NCBI RefSeq assembly: GCF_003003995.1
Contig: NZ_PVWF01000026.1
Location: 1 to 50,768, forward strand
From: Pleurocapsa sp. CCALA 161
Lineage (GTDB): Bacteria > Cyanobacteriota > Cyanobacteriia > Cyanobacteriales > Xenococcaceae
Length of the DNA stretch: 50,768 nucleotides
Direction of reading: 5' to 3'
The translations under genes and the position numbers were made by a program. The notes beneath the pieces were generated by a model, which saw only the letters and a program-made list of their open reading frames with translations, was not told the origin of the DNA and searched no databases. Positions 8,248 through 17,006 of the stretch are shown piece after piece. Numbering within the stretch: position 1 is the first letter of the stretch; each line of letters begins with the position of its first letter.

Positions 8248-9639
8248 ATGAGCGATAACTTTTACATACTGACGGGATGGTGGAATAGTTCTTTGATAGC
8301 TACGGCTAACGAAAGTGCTAATGAATCTGAGCAAGGAACTTTTATCCTGGCTGGAGTGTTACTTAGCTTAGTTGTAATTTACTTTGCTAGTAAATTAGGA
8401 GGGGAGGTTTGTTCCCGCATCAATTTACCGCCAGTGTTAGGAGAATTAGTTGGCGGAGTGCTAGTGGGAATTTCGGCTTTCCACCTGTTGGTTTTTCCTG
8501 AAAGTAGCGCTGCCGAAAAATCCTTGATTATGTCAATTTTACAAAGTACCGCAGGATTGCCAACCGAAGCTGTGCCGTCTGTTTTTGCGACCCAAAGCGA
8601 AATAATCAGCGTCCTGTCGGAATTGGGGGTAATTATTCTCCTCTTTGAAATTGGCTTGGAGTCAGACCTCAAAGAATTAATTCGCGTAGGGCCTATGGCT
8701 GCTATAGTGGCGACAGTAGGGGTAGTTATGCCTTTTGTCATGGGGACTTTAGGTTTAATCTACATTTTTCATACTCCAGCTATCCCAGCAGTATTTGCAG
8801 GAGCAGCACTAACAGCGACCAGTATCGGAATTACGGCTAAAGTTCTGGCAGAATTAGGACAACTTAGTTCAGAGGAGGGGCAAATAATTATTGGCGCTGC
8901 GGTACTAGATGATATTTTAGGGATCGTTGTTTTGGCGGTAGTGGCAAGTCTGGTCAAAACAGGAGAAATTCAGGTGAATAATATTATTTACCTGGTTATT
9001 AGTGCTGCGGTTTTTTTAATCGGTTCAATCCTACTAGGTCGTCTAATTAGTCCATTAATCGTTGGATTAGTTAACGAAATGAAAACTCGTGGTCAAGTAT
9101 TGTTAACTGGCTTAGTATTTGCCTTTATCTTGTCTTATATTGCTACGGTAATCAATTTGGAGGGAATTTTGGGCGCATTTGCTGCGGGATTGATTCTGGC
9201 AGAAACCGAGAAACGGAAAGAGTTGGAACAACAGATTATCCCTGTTGCCGACTTCTTTGTACCCATATTTTTTGTCTGTGTGGGGGCGAAAACCGACTTA
9301 AGTGTTCTCAATCCCACTGTACCGAGTAACCGAGAAGGATTAATTATTGCCACATTTTTAATTTTGGTTGCTATTCTAGGGAAAGTCATTACGGGATTCA
9401 CCGTATTTGGCAATCCCGATCTTAACAAATTAGCGATCGGTGTTGGCATGATTCCCCGAGGAGAAGTTGGTTTGGTGTTTGCTGGTGTCGGCTCTGCTAG
9501 TGGAGCTTTATCTGAAGCTACTGAGGCTGCCATTATCGTGATGGTAATTGCAACTACCTTTGTTGCCCCTCCGCTATTACGCCTGGTGTTTAAAGAGACA
9601 GACACCATAGCTGAATCTGTGGACAAAGTTCAGGAATGA
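8248..9639 (+). CDS. nhaS3: Cation:proton antiporter, CPA2 family (NhaS3-like)
   Basis: A 463-residue integral membrane Na+(K+)/H+ antiporter with about 12-13 hydrophobic segments. The ion-site region is visible as AAVLDDILGIVVLAVVAS, with the paired aspartates typical of CPA2/NapA proteins. The conserved INLPPVLGELVGGVLVG lies near the N-terminus and MIPRGEVGLVFAG near the C-terminus. It has no C-terminal TrkA-N domain, which separates it from KefB/C. In Synechocystis the closest described type is NhaS3, a thylakoid-membrane antiporter; that equivalence is inferred from the length and N-terminal pattern. It stands alone, with a 221-bp leader upstream. Confidence 0.85.
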   Translation: MSDNFYILTGWWNSSLIATANESANESEQGTFILAGVLLSLVVIYFASKLGGEVCSRINLPPVLGELVGGVLVGISAFHLLVFPESSAAEKSLIMSILQSTAGLPTEAVPSVFATQSEIISVLSELGVIILLFEIGLESDLKELIRVGPMAAIVATVGVVMPFVMGTLGLIYIFHTPAIPAVFAGAALTATSIGITAKVLAELGQLSSEEGQIIIGAAVLDDILGIVVLAVVASLVKTGEIQVNNIIYLVISAAVFLIGSILLGRLISPLIVGLVNEMKTRGQVLLTGLVFAFILSYIATVINLEGILGAFAAGLILAETEKRKELEQQIIPVADFFVPIFFVCVGAKTDLSVLNPTVPSNREGLIIATFLILVAILGKVITGFTVFGNPDLNKLAIGVGMIPRGEVGLVFAGVGSASGALSEATEAAIIVMVIATTFVAPPLLRLVFKETDTIAESVDKVQE

Positions 9640-9711
9640 CCACATAATTAGTCGAAGTTCATCATCGTATAAACATCTATGACTTCCTGTGTAATTAGTC
9701 TCAAGTAATCA

Positions 9712-10005
9712 ATGAAACCAAATTGCTTCTTCTCACGTCTTGATCAATCAAACTTCAAGAATGGGTACTATAAAGTTCTAATGGAATTGACTGAGGATAC
9801 TGTAAGGTTGGCATCAATAATTTGTCTGAGGCAGTTTGGCGTAATCATAGATTTTAATTGTGCCTCATTTGACGAGCAGCTTTGCTGGGATGTAAAGCTT
9901 TACCACCGTCAAATGGGATCAAGCTCCTTCTTTGGGGGAAATCGTCAAGAACACTGGCTAACCGTATCTAAAAATCAGTTACCTAATCTGTGTGAGGAGC
10001 AATAA
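9712..10005 (+). CDS. Small hypothetical protein, 97 residues
   Basis: I do not recognise this frame. It starts with ATG and ends 2 bp before the GTG start of the amidase, so it could be translationally coupled. It encodes a mixed-charge, Cys-containing, globular-looking protein (four Cys, segments TVRLASIICLRQFGV and HWLTVSKNQLPN) with no signal or membrane segment. No strong ribosome site is visible upstream of its ATG. The alternative is a chance frame in the amidase leader; I favour a real gene only weakly. Confidence 0.4.
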   Translation: MKPNCFFSRLDQSNFKNGYYKVLMELTEDTVRLASIICLRQFGVIIDFNCASFDEQLCWDVKLYHRQMGSSSFFGGNRQEHWLTVSKNQLPNLCEEQ

Positions 10006-10007
10006 TT

Positions 10008-11867
10008 GTGAGATTTCACTGGCTACTATCTGGTTTTATAGGTGTTTTTCTGTTATGTTCCCCCGCTAAGGCAGGAAAAATTGTTTCGTGGGAGTTTGAA
10101 CCACAGGACAATAATTTAGTTTTTGAAACCGACGAAGGGGTACAGCCCAAAGCTGAATTACTGAGCAACCCTACCCGACTGGTGATTGATTTGCCAGGAA
10201 CAGTCTTGGGTCAAGAAACGGTCAAGGAAAGTTATCAAGGTCCAGTTAAGGGATTTCGCATTGGACAACCAGAATCTGATACTTCGCGGATTGTAGTGGA
10301 ATTAGCTCCTGGCTATACTCTCGATGCCGACCAAATTGAGTTTGATGATATTTCGCCGACTCATTGGCAAGTGGAAATACCAGAGCCAGAGGTATCTCGC
10401 GTCGCTGCTACCAATCAAGATCCTGAAATATTAGAATTACCAGAAGTAGATCTTCCTACACAATTACCAGGATTAGAAACTGCTGCGGTCAATCCCGTCG
10501 ATCCTGTTGAGCCTGTAAGTGCTGATACTTCTTCTGACACTCCTTCTAGTTCTCCTTATGTTAAAGCCACCAGTAATGGCTTTTTTATTGACATTGATGG
10601 TAATCGCAAAATAAAGATCGATTCAGAACGAGATGGCGATCGCCTTGATTTTTCCCTCGAAGGTATTACTCTGCCGGTCGATTTAGCCGATCAGTCGGTA
10701 GCTGTTAATCAATATGGTGTCGCCACAATTGATTTTGAACAGCAAGATGACCAGGCAGTTATGAGTATGGAGTTGACGGACGAAAGCCCTGATTGGATAG
10801 CCACTTTTAGCCGTATTAAAGGCTTATTGTTAGTGCCGAAGGGTGAACTTCCTAATTCTACCGCTGGTGTTGCTGATGCTCCCTTGGTAACAGCCGAATC
10901 TCAAGCACCTGAAGCAAAAGAGCTTAACTTGATTGAAGAAATCGAGTTGGTGGATGATACTCAACTCATGATCAATGGCGATCGCGAGCTATCGGCAGTA
11001 GTATCTCGTAAAAGCAACGGTATTTATCAAGTTATCCTTGACAATACCGAACTAGCAGAAGATTTTCAAGGACCAGAGCTACGGGCAGGGAGTCCAATCT
11101 CAGAATTAAAGGTGCGCCAAGAGAATACTCAAGTTGTCTTGGAAATTACTACTCGCTTGAGATATCGTTTAGGTCAGCTTAATACTAACGATAATGAGGT
11201 TGCTTTGCCGATTGAGGTGGGGGTCGATCCTCTACCTGAGAGTGATGCGCCTTTATTGCCTCCAGGATTTGCCAAAGTTCCCAAGGAAAGCACTATTGGG
11301 GAAACGCCCCTGCTGACGACAGATCGCCCTAGAGTCATTATTGATGCTGGTCATGGTGGTTATGATTCTGGTGCGATCGGTATCAATGGTCTTCGTGAGA
11401 AAGATGTAATTCTGCCCATTGCCTTAGATGTGGAAGAAATTTTAAGAAAACAGGACATTGATGTCGTGATGACTAGGGACAAGGATATTTTTATTAGCCT
11501 TGAGGGTCGAACCGACCTCGCCAATCGTGTTGATGCTGATCTGTTTGTTAGTATTCACGCCAACGCGATCAGCCTCAGTCGCCCTGATGTTAGTGGATTA
11601 GAGACTTACTATTATGATAGTGGTCGTCGTCTAGCAGAACTCATTCATTGGAGTGTTCTAAATGGAGTTGATATTGATGATCGCAGCATTAGAAGAGCTA
11701 GATTTTATGTCCTAAGACATTCTGCTATGCCGGCTGTGTTAGTAGAGGTAGGATTTGTCACGGGAGAAGTTGATGCTTCTCGTCTTAAAGATCCCGATCA
11801 TCGTCGTCAGATGGCGGAAGCGATCGCCAGAGGGATTGTAGAGTATATTAAACAAAATAATCTTTAA
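10008..11867 (+). CDS. amiC: N-acetylmuramoyl-L-alanine amidase, AmiC-like with AMIN domains
   Basis: A 619-residue periplasmic amidase that cleaves the amide between MurNAc and the stem peptide, used in septum splitting. The signal peptide is residues 1-22 (LLSGFIGVFLLCSPAKA). An AMIN domain (about 25-130) is followed by a second AMIN-like segment (about 310-400) and the zinc Amidase_3 domain (about 440-615). Zinc and catalytic residues are visible in VIIDAGHGGYDSGA, GLREKDV, FVSIHANA and AVLVEVGF. The GTG start is supported by GAGGAG nine bases upstream, inside the end of the preceding small ORF. It is followed at 57 bp by murI, giving a two-step cell-wall pair. Confidence 0.93.
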   Translation: MRFHWLLSGFIGVFLLCSPAKAGKIVSWEFEPQDNNLVFETDEGVQPKAELLSNPTRLVIDLPGTVLGQETVKESYQGPVKGFRIGQPESDTSRIVVELAPGYTLDADQIEFDDISPTHWQVEIPEPEVSRVAATNQDPEILELPEVDLPTQLPGLETAAVNPVDPVEPVSADTSSDTPSSSPYVKATSNGFFIDIDGNRKIKIDSERDGDRLDFSLEGITLPVDLADQSVAVNQYGVATIDFEQQDDQAVMSMELTDESPDWIATFSRIKGLLLVPKGELPNSTAGVADAPLVTAESQAPEAKELNLIEEIELVDDTQLMINGDRELSAVVSRKSNGIYQVILDNTELAEDFQGPELRAGSPISELKVRQENTQVVLEITTRLRYRLGQLNTNDNEVALPIEVGVDPLPESDAPLLPPGFAKVPKESTIGETPLLTTDRPRVIIDAGHGGYDSGAIGINGLREKDVILPIALDVEEILRKQDIDVVMTRDKDIFISLEGRTDLANRVDADLFVSIHANAISLSRPDVSGLETYYYDSGRRLAELIHWSVLNGVDIDDRSIRRARFYVLRHSAMPAVLVEVGFVTGEVDASRLKDPDHRRQMAEAIARGIVEYIKQNNL

Positions 11868-11924
11868 GTTAAGTATTTTTACTCTAGTAGTTAATCTTGC
11901 CTAAGACCAAACTAACCATTTAAT

Positions 11925-12758
11925 ATGAAAAATTCACATCAGCGGATCGGGTTATTTGATAGCGGAGTCGGAGGATTGACGGTATTAAGAGAAATGTATC
12001 GTCAAATGCCTACTGAATCTCTTCTTTATGTCGCTGATTCGGCTCGTTTACCCTACGGAACGAGATCTCCGGAAGAAATTTTACTTTTTGCGCGCGAAAT
12101 TCTCGATTGGATGTGCCGTCAAGATCTTAAAATGATTATTATGGCCTGCAATACCAGCTCGGCTTTGGCTTTAGAAGTTGTCAGAAAGGAATATGATATT
12201 CCCATCCTCGGCGTAATTCTCTCAGGAGCAAAAGCTGCTGTGATGCAAGGAGAAAGAATTGGAGTAATGGCTACTGCTGCTACCGCTAAAAGTCATGCTT
12301 ATCGTCAGGCAATTCATGAAATTAAGCCTCAAGCTCATGTGTGGGAAGTTGCCTGTCCTATGTTTGTCAGTTTAATTGAACAAAATAAACTCTATACAGA
12401 GCAAACTAGACTAGTCGCTCAGGAATATTTGGCTCCTTTGCTAGAACAAGATATCGATACTTTGGTTTATGGCTGCACCCATTATCGCCATTTAGAGCCG
12501 ATTATTCGCACTTTATTACCAGCTTCCGTGAAAGTAGTTGACCCAGCCGAACATATCGTAGTAGCAGCGGATAAAGAACTATCGTTGTTAGGATTACGGA
12601 ACAATCATTTTTCCTTGCCAACTCGTTTTTGTGTTACTGGATCTCCTCAGCAGTTTGCGGATCTATCTCAGCAATGGTTAGGCTACTATCCACGCGTACA
12701 GAAGATTGAGGTTCAACAACTCGTTTCAGAAGTAATGGTATTAAATCCTCTAGAGTAG
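11925..12758 (+). CDS. murI: Glutamate racemase
   Basis: A 277-residue cofactor-independent racemase that makes D-glutamate for peptidoglycan. The two catalytic cysteines are in MACNTSSA (Cys75) and YGCTHY (Cys184). The N-terminal GLFDSGVGGLTVLREM and the YVADSARLPYG loop are typical. Length is normal. It lies 57 bp downstream of the cell-wall amidase on the same strand and upstream of the prenyl diphosphate synthase, an association seen in other cyanobacteria. The palindromic element that follows from 12762 may end or process its transcript. Confidence 0.96.
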   Translation: MKNSHQRIGLFDSGVGGLTVLREMYRQMPTESLLYVADSARLPYGTRSPEEILLFAREILDWMCRQDLKMIIMACNTSSALALEVVRKEYDIPILGVILSGAKAAVMQGERIGVMATAATAKSHAYRQAIHEIKPQAHVWEVACPMFVSLIEQNKLYTEQTRLVAQEYLAPLLEQDIDTLVYGCTHYRHLEPIIRTLLPASVKVVDPAEHIVVAADKELSLLGLRNNHFSLPTRFCVTGSPQQFADLSQQWLGYYPRVQKIEVQQLVSEVMVLNPLE

Positions 12759-12761
12759 TTT

Positions 12762-12914
12762 GACGAGAGGAAATGCTGAAACGAATTCAGCTTATTCTAT
12801 ATCCGAAGGTGTCCCTAAAGGGATATGTTATGCCCTTGTCCTCAAGGACAAAGGCTTAAGCCGCATGTAGCTTCGCAAATGGTACACTTCGATATATCCT
12901 TTAGGACTCTCGTC
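12762..12914. repeat. Nested palindromic element (~153 bp) bounded by 8-bp inverted repeats
   Basis: The outer arms gacgagag (12762-12769) and ctctcgtc (12907-12914) are exact reverse complements. Inside them a second pair, tatatccgaaggtgt near 12798 and acacttcgatata near 12883, is complementary apart from two single-base bulges. The centre holds the 10-bp palindrome ccctaaaggg and the hairpin ttgtcct-ca-aggacaa (12836-12851). It starts 3 bp after the murI stop codon. There is no ORF, so it looks like a MITE or REP-type element, possibly working as a transcript end. Confidence 0.6.
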
Positions 12915-12939
12915 GCGACTCAATCTTCAGATCTTCAGT

Positions 12940-13098
12940 TTAATGGGTTTTGATCCGCTGTTTAGAATTTACTCCGCTGCGAGAAATTGTGGTGGCGTTG
13001 TGGTTCTGAGCTTCCGCTACTTTCAGTAAGCCATAAACAATTGAGAGATAGACAATAGCAAAAAATAAGATGAAAACAGGTAAATTGCTCAAGTTCAT
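12940..13098 (-). CDS. Small single-span membrane protein, 52 residues
   Basis: From the ATG at 13098 the frame encodes 52 residues with one strong membrane helix (LPVFILFFAIVYLSIVYGLL), followed by a polar basic tail (SGVNSKQRIKTH). The frame can be extended upstream to a TTG at 13164, which adds a lysine-rich N-terminus, but the ATG is preferred. I do not recognise it. Cyanobacteria have many one-helix proteins in photosynthetic complexes, but nothing here links it to one. No clear ribosome site is visible, so it may be spurious. Confidence 0.4.
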   Translation of the reverse strand: MNLSNLPVFILFFAIVYLSIVYGLLKVAEAQNHNATTISRSGVNSKQRIKTH

Positions 13099-13666
13099 CG
13101 TTAGTGTGGGCTTATTTAAATCAGCTTTTTTTTTATTAGGTAATTTGGGTGAAATGTCAGACAAACAATTTCTTTGTACCTGTGATTGAACTGCTTATCT
13201 CACGATCGCCTAATTAACTTAGGCAGTAAACAGTCAAATCTCAGGGAGAAATGAATAGACCCATGACGATCTTTACTTCGAGATACCTTAGTCTGAGCTA
13301 AAACATCCAAAAGATTGTCTGTACTTAGACTAGAGCTACTCTAAATTATTGATCGATTTTTAGTTCGGCAAGATAATGCCAAACTTTCCAGTAGGTGATT
13401 AGTTTTGGAATAGTTGTGTCCACTAAATCTGCCAATACGTTATTAGCGCGATCGCACTTTTCAGGACAAAACTTTCATTTTGCTAATACTCTCATTATTG
13501 AGAATAACACAAATATTTTAGATTAAATACTTGCTGAGTCTAGATTTAAGACTTGAATTTTTGATCGTTTTTAAGTTGGTAGTTGGTTATTAGGTGAGCT
13601 TCCCTTAAAATAAGTACAATATATGTAAAGTTTCTTAAATAAGTATTTGCCATACCTGGCTTAACA
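13099..13666. other. Intergenic region upstream of sds
   Basis: A stretch of 568 bp without a convincing gene. It contains one HIP1 site near 13448 and is AT-rich. The last 70 bp before the sds ATG (for example tacaatatatg near 13616) could hold its promoter, but no unambiguous -35/-10 pair is seen. Short frames here have no family resemblance. Confidence 0.5.
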
Positions 13667-14641
13667 ATGACATCTTCTACTACCTCGTTATTGACACCCG
13701 TTGAAAATGATCTGAATATTTTGACAGATAATCTCAAAAAACTGATTGGGGCGCGTCATCCAATTTTAGGGGCGGCTGCCGAACACTTGTTTGAGGCTGG
13801 GGGGAAAAGGATTAGACCAGCGATCGTTTTGTTGGCTTCGCGGGCGACAATGTCTGACCATGATCTGACAGAACGTCATCGTCGTTTAGCAGAAATCACA
13901 GAGATGATTCATACTGCAAGTTTAGTACATGATGATGTGGTAGACGAAGCAGATTTGCGTCGCAATGTGGAAACGGTTAATAGTTTGTTTGGCGATCGCA
14001 TTGCTGTATTGGCAGGGGATTTTCTATTTGCTCAATCATCTTGGCTGTTAGCTAATTTAGATAATTTACAGGTAGTCAAACTTTTATCTGAGGTAATTAG
14101 AGATTTTGCCGAAGGAGAAATTATGCAAAGCATTAATCGCTTTGATATAGATGCTTCCATCGACTGCTACCTAGACAAAACCTATTATAAAACTGCGTCG
14201 TTAATGGCGAACAGTGCCAAAGCTGCTGCTGTATTGAGTGATGCTGGTTCTGACATTGAAGAAAACCTTTATAGCTATGGTCGCAATTTAGGTTTGGCTT
14301 TTCAAATTGTTGATGATATCCTCGATTTTACTGGTTCAACTGAAGTGTTAGGCAAGCCAGCAGGATTAGATTTAGCTAGCGGTAAATTAACTTCTCCTGT
14401 ATTTTATGCTCTTCAACAAGAACCTTACTTAGAGATTTTAATTGAGCGGAAATTTGCGGAAGCAGAAGACCTCAATAAAGCTTTAGAATTAATCAGAAAA
14501 AGCAATGGTATTGAACAAGCTCGTCAATTAGCCAAGGATCTAGCTTATAAAGCCTCACAGAGTCTTAGCTGTCTTGCTCCTTCCAGTTCTAAAGATGCTC
14601 TTCACGAGTTGACCGATTATGCCGTGAGTCGTTTATATTAA
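13667..14641 (+). CDS. sds: Solanesyl diphosphate synthase (trans-polyprenyl synthase)
   Basis: A 324-residue long-chain trans-prenyltransferase that makes the C45 side chain of plastoquinone. It shows the GGKRIRP motif (residues 45-51), the first Asp-rich motif DDVVD (89-93) in LVHDDVVDEADLRR, and the second DDILD (216-220). These bind Mg-diphosphate of the allylic and homoallylic substrates. Small residues before the first motif (HTASLVH) agree with a long product. The murI gene lies upstream on the same strand, but nearly 900 bp away, so this gene probably has its own promoter. Confidence 0.93.
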   Translation: MTSSTTSLLTPVENDLNILTDNLKKLIGARHPILGAAAEHLFEAGGKRIRPAIVLLASRATMSDHDLTERHRRLAEITEMIHTASLVHDDVVDEADLRRNVETVNSLFGDRIAVLAGDFLFAQSSWLLANLDNLQVVKLLSEVIRDFAEGEIMQSINRFDIDASIDCYLDKTYYKTASLMANSAKAAAVLSDAGSDIEENLYSYGRNLGLAFQIVDDILDFTGSTEVLGKPAGLDLASGKLTSPVFYALQQEPYLEILIERKFAEAEDLNKALELIRKSNGIEQARQLAKDLAYKASQSLSCLAPSSSKDALHELTDYAVSRLY

Positions 14642-14700
14642 GTCAAGTCTTAAATTATTAAGACAAATAAGCGCATCTAGTCAAAAGTAGTAATTGTAAG

Positions 14701-15168
14701 ATGTTGGTCTGTAGACAGAGTAAAGTCAAAGCTCCTTTAAAAAGCAACTCTTGGTCAATTTTGGTAATTTTACTAAGCTTGGTTACTGTGGGTTGTGAAG
14801 ACAACAAGTTTGTTCAATGCCAAGAGATTTTTCAAGTTGCTCAAGAAGTCAAAGACAATAATCGAGATGTTGGCAATGTCAATCAGCAGTTAGGTGAAAT
14901 GAAGAGCTGGCTTGAAGCTGCCAATGAATTTAACCAAGCAGCGGATCGTCTGGCGCTACTGGAATTTAATCAAAGCGAATTAATTAAATATCAAAACCAG
15001 CTTGTCACTATCTATCGTATCTACTCTCAGGCTACTTATGATGCAGTAAGAGCTAGAGAAAATAAAAATTTATCTGCCTTAAAATTTTCTCGCCAGAATG
15101 CTATTAAAGCAGGAATAATACAGCAAAAGTTGATTCGAGAAATTAATACGTACTGTTTAAAAAATTAG
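14701..15168 (+). CDS. Conserved hypothetical lipoprotein, helical
   Basis: A 155-residue protein with a basic N-terminus, a hydrophobic segment (about residues 18-31, WSILVILLSLVTV) and a lipobox-like TVGC at Cys32, so probably an envelope lipoprotein. The mature part is helical and Gln/Asn-rich (QEIFQVAQEVKDNN, WLEAANEFNQAADRLALLE) with a conserved-looking Cys near each end. It resembles cyanobacterial proteins of unknown function. It lies 60 bp after sds and could be cotranscribed with it. Confidence 0.7.
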   Translation: MLVCRQSKVKAPLKSNSWSILVILLSLVTVGCEDNKFVQCQEIFQVAQEVKDNNRDVGNVNQQLGEMKSWLEAANEFNQAADRLALLEFNQSELIKYQNQLVTIYRIYSQATYDAVRARENKNLSALKFSRQNAIKAGIIQQKLIREINTYCLKN

Positions 15169-15253
15169 GCAAGCTTTTTGAGCATAACAAAACTAACCAT
15201 GGCGATCACCAAATTCAAAAGTTTCAGCAATAGTAATTGAACCAATACTAACA

Positions 15254-15922
15254 ATGTTTAGTCTAAATATAAAGAACGTCTATATTCTAGATAATATGAG
15301 CAAAATGTTAGCTTGCGAACAGGCTAGTGCGATAGATGCAGAATCAGAAACAGGGTTGGCAACGGAACAAGAATTAATCTTCCTTTGTCAGCAAGGCGAT
15401 CGCGAATGTTTTCGTTTGCTATATCAACGCTATCAACAGCGAGTACGCTCAACTTTATATCAACTTTGCGGTTCAGCTTCACTAGATGATTTGGTACAAG
15501 AGGTGTTTTTTAAGGTCTGGAAAGGACTGCCAAAACTAAAAACTGCCAAATATTTTTCTACTTGGCTTTATCGCATTAGCTGGAATGTAGCGACAGACCA
15601 ACGGCGTAAATTAGCCAAAGGTCAGGAAAAAACTAGCTTCAATGAAAAAGTTTGGGAGAAAGAATTAGACAATACAAAGCTAACTAATACCGAACCAGCA
15701 ATAGATTTGATGCAGTTACACTATCAGGACGTAGTCCAAAGAGGTTTGGATCATCTTAGTTTTGAGCATCGAGCAGTATTAGTCTTGCACGACTTAAAGG
15801 ATTTACCGCAAAAGCAAGTTGCCGAAATTTTAAATGTGCCTGTAGGAACAGTTAAATCTCGGTTATTTCATGCCCGCAATTCTTTAAAGAAATTTCTCGA
15901 ACAACAGGGAATATCTTTTTAA
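15254..15922 (+). CDS. ECF-type RNA polymerase sigma factor
   Basis: A 222-residue group 4 (ECF) sigma factor. Region 2 is visible as FRLLYQRYQQRVRSTLYQL then LDDLVQEVFFKVWKGLPKL, with the promoter-melting part FSTWLYRISWNVATDQRRK. Region 4 is FEHRAVLVLHDLKDLPQKQVAEILNVPVGTVKSRLFHAR. The start may be the ATG at 15254 or the later one near 15296 (MSKMLACEQ), since the first 14 residues are not sigma-like. The next gene is 42 bp downstream and looks like its membrane regulator. The order resembles the sigG locus of Synechocystis, but equivalence is not proven. Confidence 0.9.
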   Translation: MFSLNIKNVYILDNMSKMLACEQASAIDAESETGLATEQELIFLCQQGDRECFRLLYQRYQQRVRSTLYQLCGSASLDDLVQEVFFKVWKGLPKLKTAKYFSTWLYRISWNVATDQRRKLAKGQEKTSFNEKVWEKELDNTKLTNTEPAIDLMQLHYQDVVQRGLDHLSFEHRAVLVLHDLKDLPQKQVAEILNVPVGTVKSRLFHARNSLKKFLEQQGISF

Positions 15923-15964
15923 GATTTTTAAGATTTACTTAGTATTAGTTTAATTAGCAGCATC

Positions 15965-16378
15965 ATGACTAACTTACACAAAGATCAGCAAAATAACCTC
16001 GTTAGCTTTCTGCGACATAATCAGCCCGTTCCCTCTAATCCTCGCGCCGATCTCGAACAGGATCTAATTGATTCTCTCGAACCACATCCTCAACATAGAA
16101 GACTTAGTTTCAAGGTAATCTGGACTATTCCAGTGACCATTACGTTACGCGTACCAGTAAAGCTAATCGCTACGGGATTTTTAGTTACTTCCGTTAGCCT
16201 CGGTGTGAAAACTCCTCGAACTGCCCTTGAGCCGAAAGATCTAGAAAACTTTTTAGTTAGCAATTGGTATGGGACTGTCGATAGTGACAAATATACAGCC
16301 AACGAAAAAACAGAAGCTTACTGGTTACTGCCCACTGCATCTAAATCACAGCCAGCTTTATCTGTTTTGGCACATTAA
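15965..16378 (+). CDS. Putative membrane-bound anti-sigma factor
   Basis: A 137-residue protein with a cytosolic N-terminus of about 60 residues, one weak membrane segment (VPVKLIATGFLVTSVSLGV, about 59-77) and a C-terminal domain that would face the periplasm or lumen. It has no HxxxCxxC zinc anti-sigma motif. The role is inferred only from position: directly after an ECF sigma gene and before a Spy/CpxP-like gene, as in envelope-stress modules where a membrane protein holds the sigma factor. Sequence similarity to known anti-sigma families is not obvious by eye. Confidence 0.55.
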   Translation: MTNLHKDQQNNLVSFLRHNQPVPSNPRADLEQDLIDSLEPHPQHRRLSFKVIWTIPVTITLRVPVKLIATGFLVTSVSLGVKTPRTALEPKDLENFLVSNWYGTVDSDKYTANEKTEAYWLLPTASKSQPALSVLAH

Positions 16379-16426
16379 ACACTTTAATTTTTAAATAAAA
16401 TACATTTTATTTTTTTAAATTTATTA

Positions 16427-16924
16427 ATGATTTTTCAAGCTTTAGTCCGACGACAGCGATACTTATTGACTCTATTAGCGATCGCTCTGTCAATTTTTTA
16501 CAGCCTACCTGTCTTTGCTGATTATTCTTGGTCATTGTTTCAAAGTTATCGGTTTCCAACTGAAACCATCATTGCCGAACGCCCTGCTTCTGTAACACCC
16601 AAAAATCGAGCATTGAGTTTGTTTCAGCAGTTAGATCTGACCACACAACAGCAGCAGCAGATTAAACAGATTCATCTTCAATATCAACAAAAAATAATTA
16701 ATCAAAAGCAGAGCATTACCAAATTACAACAGCAGCTATCAGACATGATGGTAGGGACAGAACCAATAGAGTCACTCAAAGCTAAAAATCGTCAGCTAAG
16801 TGCTTTACGTTCAAAAATGGAATCATTACACTTTGATAGTATGCTGGCTATTAGAGAAATATTGACTCCTCAGCAGCGGCAAAAGTTTCGCGAATTAGTT
16901 AAAAATTATGCCACTGTTAAATAG
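16427..16924 (+). CDS. Spy/CpxP-like periplasmic protein
   Basis: A 165-residue exported protein. The signal is residues 9-31 (RYLLTLLAIALSIFYSLPVFA). The mature part has two LTxxQ-type repeats that define the Spy/CpxP family: LDLTTQQQQQIKQI (about 64-77) and ILTPQQRQKFREL near the C-terminus, joined by a long helix. Family members are envelope-stress chaperones or sensors. It is third in a same-strand run with the ECF sigma factor and putative anti-sigma factor (48 bp gap), so it is a likely target or feedback component of that system. Confidence 0.8.
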   Translation: MIFQALVRRQRYLLTLLAIALSIFYSLPVFADYSWSLFQSYRFPTETIIAERPASVTPKNRALSLFQQLDLTTQQQQQIKQIHLQYQQKIINQKQSITKLQQQLSDMMVGTEPIESLKAKNRQLSALRSKMESLHFDSMLAIREILTPQQRQKFRELVKNYATVK

Positions 16925-17006
16925 AGCTGAATTAATGTTTAACATCTTGAACATACCCATAATTTCTGTTTAAGTTGCCTAACGTAGTCGATTTTTTGAA
17001 CAAAGT

